Source of the DNA: Photobacterium rosenbergii
Lineage (GTDB): Bacteria; Pseudomonadota; Gammaproteobacteria; Enterobacterales; Vibrionaceae
Direction: 5' to 3'
Assembly: GCF_003026455.1 (NCBI RefSeq)
Contig: NZ_PYMB01000002.1
Span: 158,856 to 222,855, forward strand
Length of the DNA stretch: 64,000 nucleotides
In this document: positions 44,542 to 54,593 of the stretch, one piece after another
Layout: each line of letters opens with the position of its first letter
Numbering within the stretch: the stretch's first letter is position 1
Notes under the pieces: generated by a model
What the model was told of the DNA's origin: nothing
The model's database searches: none
What the model saw: the letters and a program-made list of their open reading frames with translations, nothing else
Program-made: the position numbers and the translations under genes

Positions 44542-44571
44542 ATAATGCGGCGCTTGGCCGCATTATCTATT
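44542..44571. terminator. Terminator between ydiJ and aqpZ
   Basis: A 10-bp perfect stem (ATAATGCGGC with GCCGCATTAT), 5-base loop, short T-rich tail. Confidence 0.7.
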
Positions 44572-44579
44572 TGTGGGGT

Positions 44580-45272
44580 TTATTCGTCATCAGGGGAAAG
44601 CCATCGGTATACTAACCCTGCGATAAGCGCCCCGAGTAATGGCGCTAACCAGAACAACCATAGCTGAGCCATTGCCCAGTCGCCGACCAACACAGCAGGG
44701 CCTGTACTGCGAGCTGGGTTTACTGAAGTGTTGGTGACTGGAATGCTAATCAGGTGGATCAGTGTGAGCGCCAAACCAATCGCTAAGCCTGCCATTGCAG
44801 GAGATGCCAACTTGTGGGTTGCGCCAAGAATGACTATCAGGAACATGAATGTCATAACAAACTCACTGATAAAGCCTGACATCATGGAGTAGTTACCGGG
44901 GGAGTGGTCGCCATAGCCATTGGACGCGAGTCCGCCTTCGAGGCTGAAGCCGGCCTGACCGCTAGCAATGATATAGAGAACGAATGCCCCAGCGATTGCC
45001 CCCAATACTTGAAAGACTATATAGGGGATGACTTCACTGGCAGGGAAGCGACCGCCTGACCACAAGCCGACAGTGACTGCAGGGTTAAGGTGACACCCTG
45101 AAATATGGCCAATGGCATAGGCCATTGTGACGACAGTAAGCCCGAAAGCGAGCGATACGCCCAGCAGACCAATTCCGACTTCAGGAAAAGCTGCCGATAA
45201 AACAGCACTGCCGCAACCACCGAGTACTAACCAAAAAGTCCCGATGAACTCGGCCACTAGTTTTTTTATCAT
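44580..45272 (-). CDS. aqpZ: Aquaporin Z
   Basis: 230 aa water channel of the inner membrane with six helices. Both NPA boxes are present (HLNPAVT and [10 protein letters not shown]), together with the selectivity Arg after the second NPA, and the AqpZ N-terminus [17 protein letters not shown]. Length and features are those of AqpZ rather than a glycerol facilitator. Confidence 0.95.
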   Translation of the reverse strand: MIKKLVAEFIGTFWLVLGGCGSAVLSAAFPEVGIGLLGVSLAFGLTVVTMAYAIGHISGCHLNPAVTVGLWSGGRFPASEVIPYIVFQVLGAIAGAFVLYIIASGQAGFSLEGGLASNGYGDHSPGNYSMMSGFISEFVMTFMFLIVILGATHKLASPAMAGLAIGLALTLIHLISIPVTNTSVNPARSTGPAVLVGDWAMAQLWLFWLAPLLGALIAGLVYRWLSPDDE

Positions 45273-45405
45273 TTAGGCCTACCTCTAATGAGCTACAACA
45301 AACAATTGTGTCCACTGAGTATAGAAACCTTACATTGAGACATAGGCTCAACACTGAAACTGAGGCAGTTGTACTGTAATTAACTAGGCTGGCTTCTATT
45401 ACAAA

Positions 45406-46227
45406 TCAGGCCACTTTTTCTTTTGATGCTTCAATAGCAGGGTTATCCGATACGATTTTAAGCGAATGATTGCGGGCGATTTCTTGATAGCTGTCTGTCC
45501 AACTGATTAATGATAATTCACCGTCAAAGGATTCGGCGATACAGGTGCAGTTTTCAATCCAGTCACCGTCATTGAGGTAGAGGATTTCCTTGTCTTGCAC
45601 AATCGAGGGATGGTGGATGTGGCCACACACAATGGCATCGACATCTTGTTGGCGGGCATGGTTGATTGCCGCATGGGTAAAACGCTCAATAGCCTGATTG
45701 GCTTTATCAACTTTGGATTTCAGATAGCTTGCCAGTGACCAATAGGGCTTGTTACGCAACTTTTGGAAAAGGTGCCACCAACGATTGATAAACAGTAAGA
45801 AGTCGTAGCCAACATCGCCAATCATGGCATGGAAGCGGTTGTGGCATACCACACTATCAAATTGATCACCGTGGATAGCAAGGATACGCTTACCGTTTGC
45901 TGTGGTGTGTATATAAGCGTCATGTAATTCGACATGGCCGAAGTTGAACTGGACAAACTTCCTAACGGAACTGTCATGGTTCCCCGGGATATAAATAATT
46001 CTCGTACCAGCATTGGCTTGTTCTAGTAGCAAGCCAATGATTTGGTTATGGCTTTCCGGCCAGTAGTGTTTGTTTTTCAGAGACCATAAATCAATGATAT
46101 CGCCGACCAAAATCAGTGTGTCGGCTTGGTTCTTGAGCAGGAAATCCAATAGATAATCGGTTTTGCAGTCTTTGTTGCCCAGATGGATGTCTGATAGCCA
46201 AATAGTGCGGTGATGTGTGACGGACAT
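45406..46227 (-). CDS. LpxH-like calcineurin-type phosphoesterase
   Basis: 273 aa. All dimetal phosphoesterase motifs are visible: SDIHLG, GDIIDLW, PGNHD, IHGDQFD and CGHIHHP. The pattern fits the UDP-2,3-diacylglucosamine pyrophosphatase-like family. Length and C-terminus resemble the LpxH2-type paralogues rather than the housekeeping LpxH, so the lipid A role is possible but not proven. Single gene. Confidence 0.82.
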   Translation of the reverse strand: MSVTHHRTIWLSDIHLGNKDCKTDYLLDFLLKNQADTLILVGDIIDLWSLKNKHYWPESHNQIIGLLLEQANAGTRIIYIPGNHDSSVRKFVQFNFGHVELHDAYIHTTANGKRILAIHGDQFDSVVCHNRFHAMIGDVGYDFLLFINRWWHLFQKLRNKPYWSLASYLKSKVDKANQAIERFTHAAINHARQQDVDAIVCGHIHHPSIVQDKEILYLNDGDWIENCTCIAESFDGELSLISWTDSYQEIARNHSLKIVSDNPAIEASKEKVA

Positions 46228-46320
46228 GTCTCAACCTTGAATATCTAGGGTTTATATAACGCTAGAGTGAAAACATGACCTTTTGTTTGAGCTATCGTGA
46301 CATCCTTATGTCACTTGTAT

Positions 46321-47205
46321 CTAGTTCGACTCCTTGTCTAGATAAGCCTCTAGCTGGGTTGATAGCCATCTTGAGACTTTACCTAACTGAATATGCTTGC
46401 CATAGATCACCCCATAAGGTTGCCAGCGCATCGACTGGTAATGGTTGAGTACTTTTATTGTGCCATCGCGCAAGTAGCTATTAATGAGCACGGATGGAAC
46501 CGTAGACCAGCCGTTGCCATCGAGTACAGCATTACGCAGGTGTTCGTAAAAGGTTAGCGCAATATAGTTGCTTGACGTGGGTGAAACGGCGGTAAGGGTT
46601 TGATCTTTAATTGCTGCTAGCACAAATTCTGTCGCATGGGCCAAGTCATCGCTGAGCACTTCGTTAAGGTGGTTAAGGGGGTGATCAGCCCGTGCCACCG
46701 ACATCATTCTAATCTGTCCCAATTGGGTATATTGGTTGTTTGGCAGGTTATCTGTCGTAGGCAATAAACAGAAAGCCATATCCACCATATTCTGCTCGAC
46801 CATTTCATCAAGCTCAGGAGGCGGTGCGACATAGATAGAGATGCTGCTATTGGGGTATTTCACACTCAGGTCATGGACTAACTGACGCCAGAATGCCTCT
46901 GGGAGGGCATCGTCTCTGGCAATTCGCAACGCGGATTCAACGCCTTCGAGGTGCTGCTGGCACTTGGCTTGGATATCATTGGCGATCATCATGATCCGTT
47001 CGGCATCACTTCTTATTGAGTCGCCGATTTCCGTCAGTTGTACTTGGTTGCCGCTACGTTCAAGCAGCGATACACCCAATTCATCTTCGAGTGCACTAAG
47101 CGCCGAACTGACTGTCGTACGGTTTTTGCCGCACCGTTTTGCGGCCTCGGTAATCGAGCCTGTTTCGCAGGTATCTAGAAACAGCGCTAATTGACTGAGT
47201 TTCAT
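46321..47205 (-). CDS. LysR-family transcriptional regulator
   Basis: 294 aa. The N-terminal winged HTH is at residues about 1-60 (FLDTCETGSITEAAKRCGKNRTTVSSALSALEDELGV) with a substrate-binding domain after residue 90. It is divergent from a CDF-like gene, and an 8-bp inverted repeat AGCGTCAA/TTGACGCT (47279-47299) in the shared region is a good operator candidate. The effector is unknown. Confidence 0.9.
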   Translation of the reverse strand: MKLSQLALFLDTCETGSITEAAKRCGKNRTTVSSALSALEDELGVSLLERSGNQVQLTEIGDSIRSDAERIMMIANDIQAKCQQHLEGVESALRIARDDALPEAFWRQLVHDLSVKYPNSSISIYVAPPPELDEMVEQNMVDMAFCLLPTTDNLPNNQYTQLGQIRMMSVARADHPLNHLNEVLSDDLAHATEFVLAAIKDQTLTAVSPTSSNYIALTFYEHLRNAVLDGNGWSTVPSVLINSYLRDGTIKVLNHYQSMRWQPYGVIYGKHIQLGKVSRWLSTQLEAYLDKESN

Positions 47206-47278
47206 CGCTATCCTGTGTCCTGATTAGGTTGAGAGAGTAAGGGTAATTATCCTTTAACTTCTAAGGAAAGTCAGTGTT

Positions 47279-47299
47279 AGCGTCAAAAAAGTTGACGCT
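47279..47299. promoter_or_regulatory. Inverted repeat between LysR and CDF-like genes
   Basis: AGCGTCAA (47279-47286) and TTGACGCT (47292-47299) are perfect complements separated by 5 bases. Position in the divergent region suggests binding by the adjacent LysR protein. Confidence 0.45.
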
Positions 47300-47396
47300 C
47301 AGCGATTATCAGCTTTCGTGGGGCCTCGGTATGATTGCTAGTGAGAACAAAATTGGAAATCAAGCAGGGGTATAGCAACCCTGCACTGAGGTAGTT

Positions 47397-48071
47397 ATGC
47401 AATGTAATGTGGCACTGGAGCGCAAGCTTTTACAATTTTCAACATTTTCTGCGCTGTTGTTTGCCGTTTTAGGGATAGGCTTTGGTCTATGGATGGGCTC
47501 ACTGGTAATTATTTTCGACGGTGCTTATTCATTGGTCAGTTTGGCGTTGACCGTGTTATCCCTGATGGCAGCAGCGTATATCCGCTCGCCATCCCGAAAA
47601 GACTCTGAAGCGATCCAGAAGGTTGAGCCAATGGTTATCGCATTCAAAGGGTTAGTAATCACTTTCATGTGCTGTATTTCATTCAGCTCAGCCATTTTGG
47701 CAATAATGGATGGTGGTCGAGATATTGATACCGGTTTAGCACTTCTTTTTGGTGTGATTAACGTTGTGGGTTGCTTGGCAACGTATGTCGTGATGAGAAA
47801 GTATGGCCAAAAGTCAGGCTCTAACTTGGTGGTTGCAGAATCAAAACAATGGATGATGGATACAGTGATCAGTGGTGCAGTAATGGTCGGCTTTATCTTG
47901 GCAACCGTGATGCAGCATATCGGTTTGGCGGCATACTCTGTATATGCTGACCCTGTGATGGTCGTCGTCGCCTCGGTGTACTTTGTGATTGTACCGTTGA
48001 AGATGATGATTGGTGCCCTAAAGGAGTTGCGTGGCACCGAAGACTATAAAGCGCTAACTGAAATGCGTTAA
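47397..48071 (+). CDS. Cation-diffusion-facilitator-like membrane protein
   Basis: 224 aa, about five or six membrane helices, resembling the transmembrane half of CDF metal exporters. The helix-2 metal motif DxxxD appears as DGAYS and the helix-5 HxxxD as QWMMD, so only one acid of each pair is kept. The cytoplasmic C-terminal domain is nearly absent. It may not transport the usual Zn or Fe. Control by the divergent LysR is likely. Confidence 0.7.
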   Translation: MQCNVALERKLLQFSTFSALLFAVLGIGFGLWMGSLVIIFDGAYSLVSLALTVLSLMAAAYIRSPSRKDSEAIQKVEPMVIAFKGLVITFMCCISFSSAILAIMDGGRDIDTGLALLFGVINVVGCLATYVVMRKYGQKSGSNLVVAESKQWMMDTVISGAVMVGFILATVMQHIGLAAYSVYADPVMVVVASVYFVIVPLKMMIGALKELRGTEDYKALTEMR

Positions 48072-48145
48072 TAGTTGCAAGTTAACGAAGAGACTGTGGA
48101 TCGTATTATTGGGTAGGAACTTGTTGGCTCCTACCTTTTTTGTCT

Positions 48146-48625
48146 CTAGCGTTTGAGCAGCAGGGTATCTTCAATCTCACGGAAAATATGGGCAGTGTTG
48201 ATCAGTGACGCTGCGGTGAGTCCCGGAACGCCATAGATCTCAACGTCTATCCCGTATTTCGTTTGGACTTTATCAACCAATAGATCAAAGTCGCCATCAC
48301 CAGATAACAAAATGATACGGTCAACGTCTGGTGCATGCTCCATTACATCGAGAGTGATACCGACGTCCCAATCGCCTTTGGCTGAGCCATCACTGCGTTG
48401 GATGAATGGCTTAAGCTTAACGTCGAAGCCAATACCTCGAAGAATATTCTGGAACTGCCGCTGTTTTTCATCACCGCGGTGAATGGCATACGCATAGGCC
48501 GCCACAACCTCTCTGCCTTGGGAGGCTTCAGCCCAAAAGGCATTGTAATCAAAGTTACACCCATAGGTGTCTTTGACGGTGTAATAGATGTTTTGTACAT
48601 CGACAAAAATAGCGACTTTTTCCAC
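48146..48625 (-). CDS. NYN-domain (LabA/DUF88-like) putative nuclease
   Basis: 159 aa PIN-fold protein. Conserved acids sit in VAIFVDVQNIYYT at the start, KGDWDVGITLDVM in the middle and LLSGDGDFDLLVDKV near residue 105, as expected for NYN RNases. The C-terminus (TAASLINTAHIFREIED) fits the LabA-like group. Single gene; RNA substrate unknown. Confidence 0.85.
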   Translation of the reverse strand: MEKVAIFVDVQNIYYTVKDTYGCNFDYNAFWAEASQGREVVAAYAYAIHRGDEKQRQFQNILRGIGFDVKLKPFIQRSDGSAKGDWDVGITLDVMEHAPDVDRIILLSGDGDFDLLVDKVQTKYGIDVEIYGVPGLTAASLINTAHIFREIEDTLLLKR

Positions 48626-48801
48626 GGTAACTCTTATTTGATTGGGCCAAGGGGTAGTATATACCTAAGTGATTGTAATATGTATTCTTCGCAAGGGATA
48701 AATTGCAGAGGGTGGCGGAATGGCGAGTCGCTATCTGCTGGCATTAGGCTGTCGTTTGGGTATAAAGTAGGGCAACAAAATCGGTAAGATTGAAGTTAGC
48801 T

Positions 48802-49545
48802 ATGAAAAAAACAGTTATTGCCTTGTCCCTTCTTGCTTGCTCGGCTGGAAGTTTTGCCCAAAGTTGTCCGGTCAATGTACCCAATGATATTCATATTTCT
48901 GATGAACAAGTCTCGGTATATCAGGGCGGTGAACCTAAACTCTTGATCGATCAAGATAACCAGCTCTTTATTAATGGCGAGCAAGTAGCGCTTTCTGACC
49001 AACAGATGCAAGCCTTACAATCTTACAGTGAGCATGTGAAATCATACTTGCCAAAAATGGCAGAGCTAGCCGATCATGGCGCCAGTATTGCCCAAGAAGT
49101 CATCGATGAGCTTTCAGCGCATTTTGGAGAGGGTGATGCTTTTGCTGGTGCTGAGCAGTTAGTCGATGAGTACAGCATGAAGGCTAAACAGAAATTTTAT
49201 CCTGAAGGCGAGTTTGTCATGCCGGCTGATGTGTTTGGGTCGATGGAGACAGATTGGAAGCAAGAGTTTGAAGATGCCCTGAAGCATATCAGTGTTGAAT
49301 CGGTATCGGGTGTCATTGCTTCACTTTCTGAGGAAATGAAAAGCGGTGAACTGAGCTTTTCTGAATTTCAAACCCAGTTATCTGAGTTGAAAAAGAGTTT
49401 ACAGGAAAAAATACGACAACGCTCTGGCGAAGTCGCCGAGCAGGCAGGCTCTGTGTGTGAGTCTATCGAAGGCTTGGCTGAAGAAGAGCAGCAACTGCAG
49501 AAAGTCATTCCTGAGCTGAAAGATTACCCAATGTTTTATATCTAA
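48802..49545 (+). CDS. Periplasmic YggN-like protein (DUF2884)
   Basis: 247 aa with a cleavable signal (KKTVIALSLLACSAGSFAQ). The mature part begins with a short conserved strand region (CPVNVPNDIHI, LLIDQDNQLFINGEQV) followed by long acidic helices, as in E. coli YggN. Two cysteines (near the mature N-terminus and in GSVCESIEG) may pair. The start is the ATG at 48802. Function unknown. Confidence 0.78.
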   Translation: MKKTVIALSLLACSAGSFAQSCPVNVPNDIHISDEQVSVYQGGEPKLLIDQDNQLFINGEQVALSDQQMQALQSYSEHVKSYLPKMAELADHGASIAQEVIDELSAHFGEGDAFAGAEQLVDEYSMKAKQKFYPEGEFVMPADVFGSMETDWKQEFEDALKHISVESVSGVIASLSEEMKSGELSFSEFQTQLSELKKSLQEKIRQRSGEVAEQAGSVCESIEGLAEEEQQLQKVIPELKDYPMFYI

Positions 49546-49574
49546 GCCTAATGTAAATGAAGCTCTTCTCGTTT

Positions 49575-49599
49575 AAAGCCCTGCCATGCAGGGCTTTTT
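49575..49599 (+). terminator. Terminator after DUF2884 gene
   Basis: A 10-bp stem (AAAGCCCTGC with GCAGGGCTTT), 3-base loop and T-run. Confidence 0.9.
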
Positions 49600-49829
49600 C
49601 GTAACTAGAGATTCTGGTGAGCTGGGTATAATTGATGGAGAGGGGCTATTTTCTAATGTCGGTTTATTTTTCTCGTGCTTTTTTTCTTATGAACTCTTGT
49701 TTGTTGCGTATAAAGTAGGATTTTTCACCTCATCTTGCGAACTTTTGTGCAATAGATCACTAAATAGTGCTTTGATTTCTATAACTAAAAGCGCTTTTTC
49801 TCTACATATGGATAATGTTGCATTACACG

Positions 49830-49847
49830 CGGTCAAAATTTTGACCG
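49830..49847. promoter_or_regulatory. 18-bp perfect palindrome upstream of diguanylate cyclase
   Basis: CGGTCAAAATTTTGACCG is self-complementary over its full length. It lies 37 bases before the probable ATG, in the position of an operator or 5'-leader element. A GATAAT box (49811-49816) upstream may be the -10 of the promoter. Confidence 0.5.
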
Positions 49848-49884
49848 GGTGACAAAAAATAAACTTCAAAGGTTATTGAAGTAC

Positions 49885-51696
49885 ATGAAAGTACAGCCCA
49901 GATTATTAATTTCGATTATATTTCCGCTGGTGATCTCTGTCTTAAGCTTATTAATTTATGTCGGTTACAGCGAATATAAAAATAACCAAAATGCAGCAAT
50001 TAGCCAGGCAACCTCAAACGTACGCATTGCACGGGAGTATTTGGAGCACCATTTCCATTCGGCACAAAGCCACCTGTACCTTTTAGAGCAACTCTGGGAG
50101 GAGAAAAACAGTATTGATGGCCTAATGGGAGCGGCGCAAACGATAGTGAGTGAGAAAAGTAAATACCTCGAGGTGGGTTTGCTCGCTTATGGTAATTACT
50201 ATGGCACCGACGGTTTTTACAGAGAAGCTGTAGCCCAAAAGGTTGCCAAGCGTCCTTGGTACATGCCCGCTAGAGCGGGGCAAAGTTATATTACGCCCAT
50301 GTACCTAAGTGGCAGTACAGGAAAGTGGACGGTTGCCTTTGTTGCTGTGCTAGAAACTGTTAAGCAACAGGAAGTTCGGATTATTCTGGAAGTTGATGTC
50401 GAAAGCTTGTATGACAACCTGTCGCTGCTCAAAACATTGGATCATGGCTATGTTTATGCGGTTGAGCGGGGGACTGGGAATATAGTCATGCACCCTGATC
50501 CAAGTAGGATAGGAACGCCGTCTGTCAGTGTCAGCCGCGATTTGCTGGCTGTTATCGAGGAAGGTAAGGGGGCTGGCATTATTTCCTCTTATGAGTACAA
50601 GGATAAGGAAAAATTCAGTGTTTATGAGGTGAATGATTTACATAACTGGATTGTTTTATCTGGCGCGGCTAAGTCTGAAATCATTATGCATACCTTCAGT
50701 ATCAGTGCCGTTACTCTGTCACTCTTGGTATTCATCCTAATCATTGGTTTGTCTTTCTATATCATTCACCGGGTGCATATTTATGGTAGGCAACTCAGTG
50801 AAGTCGAGAGCCTCCCCGAACTGCTCGATGCATTGAAGCAGATGGTTGAAGGGGTTATTGGCTGCCAGTCAATTCACCTATATATGCGAAATGTGTACTC
50901 GGGTGATTTTGAATCAGCACAGTGCAAGCATTGTATCTCTGAGAAAGAGTTACGATTGAACTTAGCGTCGAAACTGGGAAGGTTGGCAAAATTGCCAGAG
51001 AAGCAACCGGATATCCTATCGGCTTTTCTCGCGCCTGGAAAAGCATGTATTCGAGTGCCATTAACCAAGAATAAACAGTTAATCGGGTTGTTATACATCA
51101 CTTCTCCTCGTTTGGAGTTGCCGTTCTTTATTAATATGCTTAGGACTTATGCCCAAGGGGCGTTAGGGCATGTCATGCTGGCGTTGAGGATTCAGCAAAC
51201 CGATGCCATGACAGGTTTGAGGAATAAGAACTACCTGCAGGCTCAAATTGAAAAGCAGCTAAAAGCAGAGGCTAAGTGTTATGTAGCCATGATTGATATT
51301 GATGATTTCAAAATCATCAATGATTCCTATGGACATTTATTCGGTGATAAAGTCATCACATCTGTGGCAAATTGCTTGAGAGAGGAAAGTGATCGGCATG
51401 CTGTTGTGGCCCGTTATGGAGGTGAAGAGTTTGCTATCTTGTTGCCTGCCAAAGATTTACTGGCCGCTAAAGCAAAGCTGGAGTCCATTCGTTCTAGTGT
51501 TTCGGGTGTTGAGATTACTGATGGTCGTAAGTCCTGCCGGGTACATGTGAGTATCGGAGTGGCGGAAGTTAGCGATAACATGGAAAAATCTATAGCCAGA
51601 GCCGATCAGGCACTCTACCAAGCGAAGGCCAATGGCAAAAATCAGGTTGTGATTTATTGTTTAAACAGTATGTTACAAACGACTTTTGCCGAGTAG
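49885..51696 (+). CDS. Membrane diguanylate cyclase with periplasmic Cache-type sensor
   Basis: 603 aa. Membrane helices near residues 5-25 (LLISIIFPLVISVLSLLIYVG) and 275-298 bracket a dCache-type periplasmic domain (RPWYMPARAGQSYITPMYL). A cytoplasmic GAF-like linker region follows, then a GGDEF domain with intact GGEEF (RYGGEEFAILLP) and DIDDFKIINDSYGH. It makes cyclic di-GMP. No inhibitory RxxD is obvious just before the active site. The frame runs back to a GTG at 49849, but the ATG at 49885 gives a better N-terminus. Confidence 0.88.
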   Translation: MKVQPRLLISIIFPLVISVLSLLIYVGYSEYKNNQNAAISQATSNVRIAREYLEHHFHSAQSHLYLLEQLWEEKNSIDGLMGAAQTIVSEKSKYLEVGLLAYGNYYGTDGFYREAVAQKVAKRPWYMPARAGQSYITPMYLSGSTGKWTVAFVAVLETVKQQEVRIILEVDVESLYDNLSLLKTLDHGYVYAVERGTGNIVMHPDPSRIGTPSVSVSRDLLAVIEEGKGAGIISSYEYKDKEKFSVYEVNDLHNWIVLSGAAKSEIIMHTFSISAVTLSLLVFILIIGLSFYIIHRVHIYGRQLSEVESLPELLDALKQMVEGVIGCQSIHLYMRNVYSGDFESAQCKHCISEKELRLNLASKLGRLAKLPEKQPDILSAFLAPGKACIRVPLTKNKQLIGLLYITSPRLELPFFINMLRTYAQGALGHVMLALRIQQTDAMTGLRNKNYLQAQIEKQLKAEAKCYVAMIDIDDFKIINDSYGHLFGDKVITSVANCLREESDRHAVVARYGGEEFAILLPAKDLLAAKAKLESIRSSVSGVEITDGRKSCRVHVSIGVAEVSDNMEKSIARADQALYQAKANGKNQVVIYCLNSMLQTTFAE

Positions 51697-51779
51697 TGAA
51701 AATATGATTGGCTAGACAGATCAGGCATTACTGGTCTGATATGGTTGTTATATGAGTCAATATTCATTGTGGTGTTGAG

Positions 51780-51935
51780 ATGCTGAAGCTTGCTGTGATC
51801 ATTGTACTTTTGTTGCTGGGAGCACTAGTAACTAAGTATCTTGATGAGAAATCGCAACAGAAAATTTTGATTGGCTTCGGTGTGCTGGTGGCACTTGCCG
51901 TTGTAGGGCTGATGGCATCGGAGTTGATGCGATAA
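51780..51935 (+). CDS. Small two-helix membrane protein (51 aa)
   Basis: The reading frame MLKLAVIIVLLLLGALVTKY... ends in ASELMR. It has two hydrophobic helices (residues 3-18 and 29-46) joined by a charged loop (KYLDEKSQQK). The composition is far from random and a terminator follows 28 bases later, so I consider it a real gene. The ribosome site is weak (GTTGAG). No function recognised. Confidence 0.6.
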   Translation: MLKLAVIIVLLLLGALVTKYLDEKSQQKILIGFGVLVALAVVGLMASELMR

Positions 51936-51962
51936 GCGATTGTAACATGCAGTATGTAAAAG

Positions 51963-51985
51963 AAAGCCCGCTATCAGCGGGCTTT
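51963..51985. terminator. Terminator between 51-aa gene and ygiQ
   Basis: A 10-bp stem (AAAGCCCGCT with AGCGGGCTTT) with a 3-base loop. The A/T ends of the stem serve both directions. Confidence 0.8.
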
Positions 51986-51990
51986 GATGT

Positions 51991-54366
51991 TTATCGTGCG
52001 CGAGAACGGTTAGGTTTTCCACCGGAGCGTGATTGGCTAGGCTTGCCATTACGCGGTGTATTCCCTTTTCCATTTCCACCTTGTCTTGACTGAGGCTTCG
52101 AACCGTTACTCGGGCCTTTGGTGTTCTGGCCGTTTCTGGTATTCGAAGATGTACCGTTTCGGCTACCATTTGGCTTGCTGCCTTGCTTACCAGCTTGGTT
52201 GCTTCCTGAGTGGGCCCCATTCTTGCGCTGGCCTCCACGCTTACCATCTTTGCGGATATCAGGCTGGTTAGGGTGTTTGGTTGCAAAGCGCTTCGAACCA
52301 TGACGGCCTGAGCCACGGCGTTGTGCCGGTGTCATTTCGGCTTCGCTGCCTTCTTCTGGTACTAAACAGTTAGGCCTGTCGCCAATCAAATGCTTTTTGC
52401 CCATGCTGATCAGAGCTTCACGGATCAACGGCCAGTTCAGTGGATCATGGTAACGCAACAGGGCCTTGTGCAAACGACGTTGGCGTTCACCTTTGGCAAC
52501 AAACAAGTCTTCACGCTTTTTGTACTTAACACGCTTGAGCGGGTTCGTTTCCGAGTGATACATCGCTGTAGCATTACACATCGGCGATGGGTAGAAATTC
52601 TGTACCTGATCACACTGGAAATCGTTCTTCTTCAGCCATAGAGCCAAATTCAGCATATCTTCATCGGTAGAGCCTGGGTGGGCAGAGATGAAGTAAGGGA
52701 TCAGGTACTGCTTCTTACCTGCTTCTTTGCTGAATTTCTCGAACATTTCCTTGAAGCGGTCATAGGTGCCCATGCCCGGCTTCATCATCAGATCCAGCGT
52801 GCCTTTCTCGGTATGCTCTGGTGCAATCTTCAAGTAGCCACCGACGTGGTGAGTCACCAATTCTTTGACATACTCTGGCGATTCAACCGCAAGGTCATAA
52901 CGGACACCTGATGCAATCATGATCTTCTTGATGCCGTCGACGTTACGCGCTTTACGGTACAAGTCGATGGTGTGTTTGTGGTCGGTATCCAGCTTTTTAC
53001 AGATCTCTGGGAAAATACATGACGGGCGGCGGCAGTTCTTCTCGGCACGAGGATCGGAACATCCTAAGCGGTACATGTTCGCCGTCGGGCCACCAAGATC
53101 AGAGATAGTACCGGTAAAGCCAGGTACCTTGTCGCGAATTTCTTCCAGCTCATTGAGGATCGATTCTTGAGAGCGGTTTTGGATAATACGGCCTTCGTGC
53201 TCAGTGATTGAGCAGAATGAACAACCTCCAAAACAGCCACGCATGATGTTGACACTGGTCTTGATCATGTCATAAGCAGGGATTTTCGCTTTGCCATATG
53301 CCGGGTGTGGTACTCGTGCATAAGGCAGGCCGAACACATAATCCATCTCTTCTGTCGTGAGCGGAATAGGCGGGCGGTTAATCCAAAGCTCACGATCTCC
53401 ATGTTTCTGGACTAAAGCACGAGCAGAGTACGGGTTAGTTTCCAGGTGCATCACACGACTGGCGTGGGCATACAGGATACGGTCGTTACGCAACTTTTCG
53501 AAAGAAGGTAGTCGAATAACGGTCGTTTCGGCATCATGGCGAGAAGGTTGGATCTGAACGGGCTTAGCTTCAGGTTCTTGTGCTTTTTCACTTTTGTTAG
53601 TGGCACAGGTTTCTTCAGTCGCATACGGGTTAGGCATTGGCATGGCCTTGCCCGGCTTTTCGATGCGGCTAGAGTCGATTTCTTTATAGTGCTCTGGGCG
53701 CTCACGCATGATCACTGCAGTACCAGCAATATTGGTCAAATCAGCAATGTTTTCGCCATCAGCAAGGCGATGAGCGACCTCCACCAGTGCACGCTCTGCA
53801 TTACCAAATAGCAGAATATCGCCTTTGGCATCAAACAGTACTGAGCGACGGACTTTATCGGACCAGTAATCATAGTGGGCTAAGCGGCGCAAACTTGCTT
53901 CAATACCACCCAGTACAATCGGGGTATCTTTGTATGCTTCGCGGCAACGCTGAGAATAAACAAGTACTGCACGATCAGGGCGCTTACCCCCTTCGTTATT
54001 TGGCGTGTAAGCATCATCATGGCGCAACTTACGATCGGCAGTATAGCGGTTGATCATCGAATCCATGTTACCGGCGGTGATGCCGAAGAACAGGTTAGGT
54101 TGCCCCAGTTCCATGAAGGCATCTTTATTGCCCCATTCAGGCTGGGCAATGATACCCACACGGAAGCCTTGTGCTTCAAGCAAACGTCCGATGACGGCCA
54201 TACCAAAGCTAGGGTGGTCGACGTAGGCATCACCGGTAACGATAATAATGTCACAGCTGTCCCAGCCCAGCGCGTCCATTTCGGCACGGCTAGTCGGTAG
54301 GAAAGGTGCAGTACCGTAGCATTCTGCCCAGTACTTTGGATACTCGTTAATTTTGTCTGAAATCAT
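51991..54366 (-). CDS. YgiQ-family radical SAM protein
   Basis: 791 aa. An N-terminal cobalamin-binding-like domain (residues about 35-180, [17 protein letters not shown]) precedes a radical SAM domain with CxxxCxxC at [12 protein letters not shown] near residue 387 and a further Cys-rich insert ([21 protein letters not shown]). YgiQ homologues are widespread, and their reaction is not established. The last 120 residues are low-complexity Gly/Asn/Arg/Ser-rich, possibly RNA-binding. Single gene. Confidence 0.92.
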   Translation of the reverse strand: MISDKINEYPKYWAECYGTAPFLPTSRAEMDALGWDSCDIIIVTGDAYVDHPSFGMAVIGRLLEAQGFRVGIIAQPEWGNKDAFMELGQPNLFFGITAGNMDSMINRYTADRKLRHDDAYTPNNEGGKRPDRAVLVYSQRCREAYKDTPIVLGGIEASLRRLAHYDYWSDKVRRSVLFDAKGDILLFGNAERALVEVAHRLADGENIADLTNIAGTAVIMRERPEHYKEIDSSRIEKPGKAMPMPNPYATEETCATNKSEKAQEPEAKPVQIQPSRHDAETTVIRLPSFEKLRNDRILYAHASRVMHLETNPYSARALVQKHGDRELWINRPPIPLTTEEMDYVFGLPYARVPHPAYGKAKIPAYDMIKTSVNIMRGCFGGCSFCSITEHEGRIIQNRSQESILNELEEIRDKVPGFTGTISDLGGPTANMYRLGCSDPRAEKNCRRPSCIFPEICKKLDTDHKHTIDLYRKARNVDGIKKIMIASGVRYDLAVESPEYVKELVTHHVGGYLKIAPEHTEKGTLDLMMKPGMGTYDRFKEMFEKFSKEAGKKQYLIPYFISAHPGSTDEDMLNLALWLKKNDFQCDQVQNFYPSPMCNATAMYHSETNPLKRVKYKKREDLFVAKGERQRRLHKALLRYHDPLNWPLIREALISMGKKHLIGDRPNCLVPEEGSEAEMTPAQRRGSGRHGSKRFATKHPNQPDIRKDGKRGGQRKNGAHSGSNQAGKQGSKPNGSRNGTSSNTRNGQNTKGPSNGSKPQSRQGGNGKGNTPRNGKPSQSRSGGKPNRSRAR

Positions 54367-54593
54367 TTGCTTACAGTTTATTTCTCAAAAATATGGCATA
54401 GCGGGATAACGTAATATCCTGCCTTTTTGATCATTTATGTCTTTATTACCTATACCAACAAAATAGCAGCGCTGAGGTCTTATCCAGCGCTAGAGAATAG
54501 TATAGGGCGTATAAAAGGGGAGCAGTTTACCACGTTCGCTGTGTATTACATCTTTTTTACTTCATTGCGAAACCGTAAGCCTTGAAGGCGCGA

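Noticed and set aside
46297..46314. Inverted repeat GTGACAT-CCTT-ATGTCAC between LysR and LpxH-like genes considered as CRP site or terminator
   Set aside because: Spacing does not fit the CRP consensus and no U-run follows; role not supportable.
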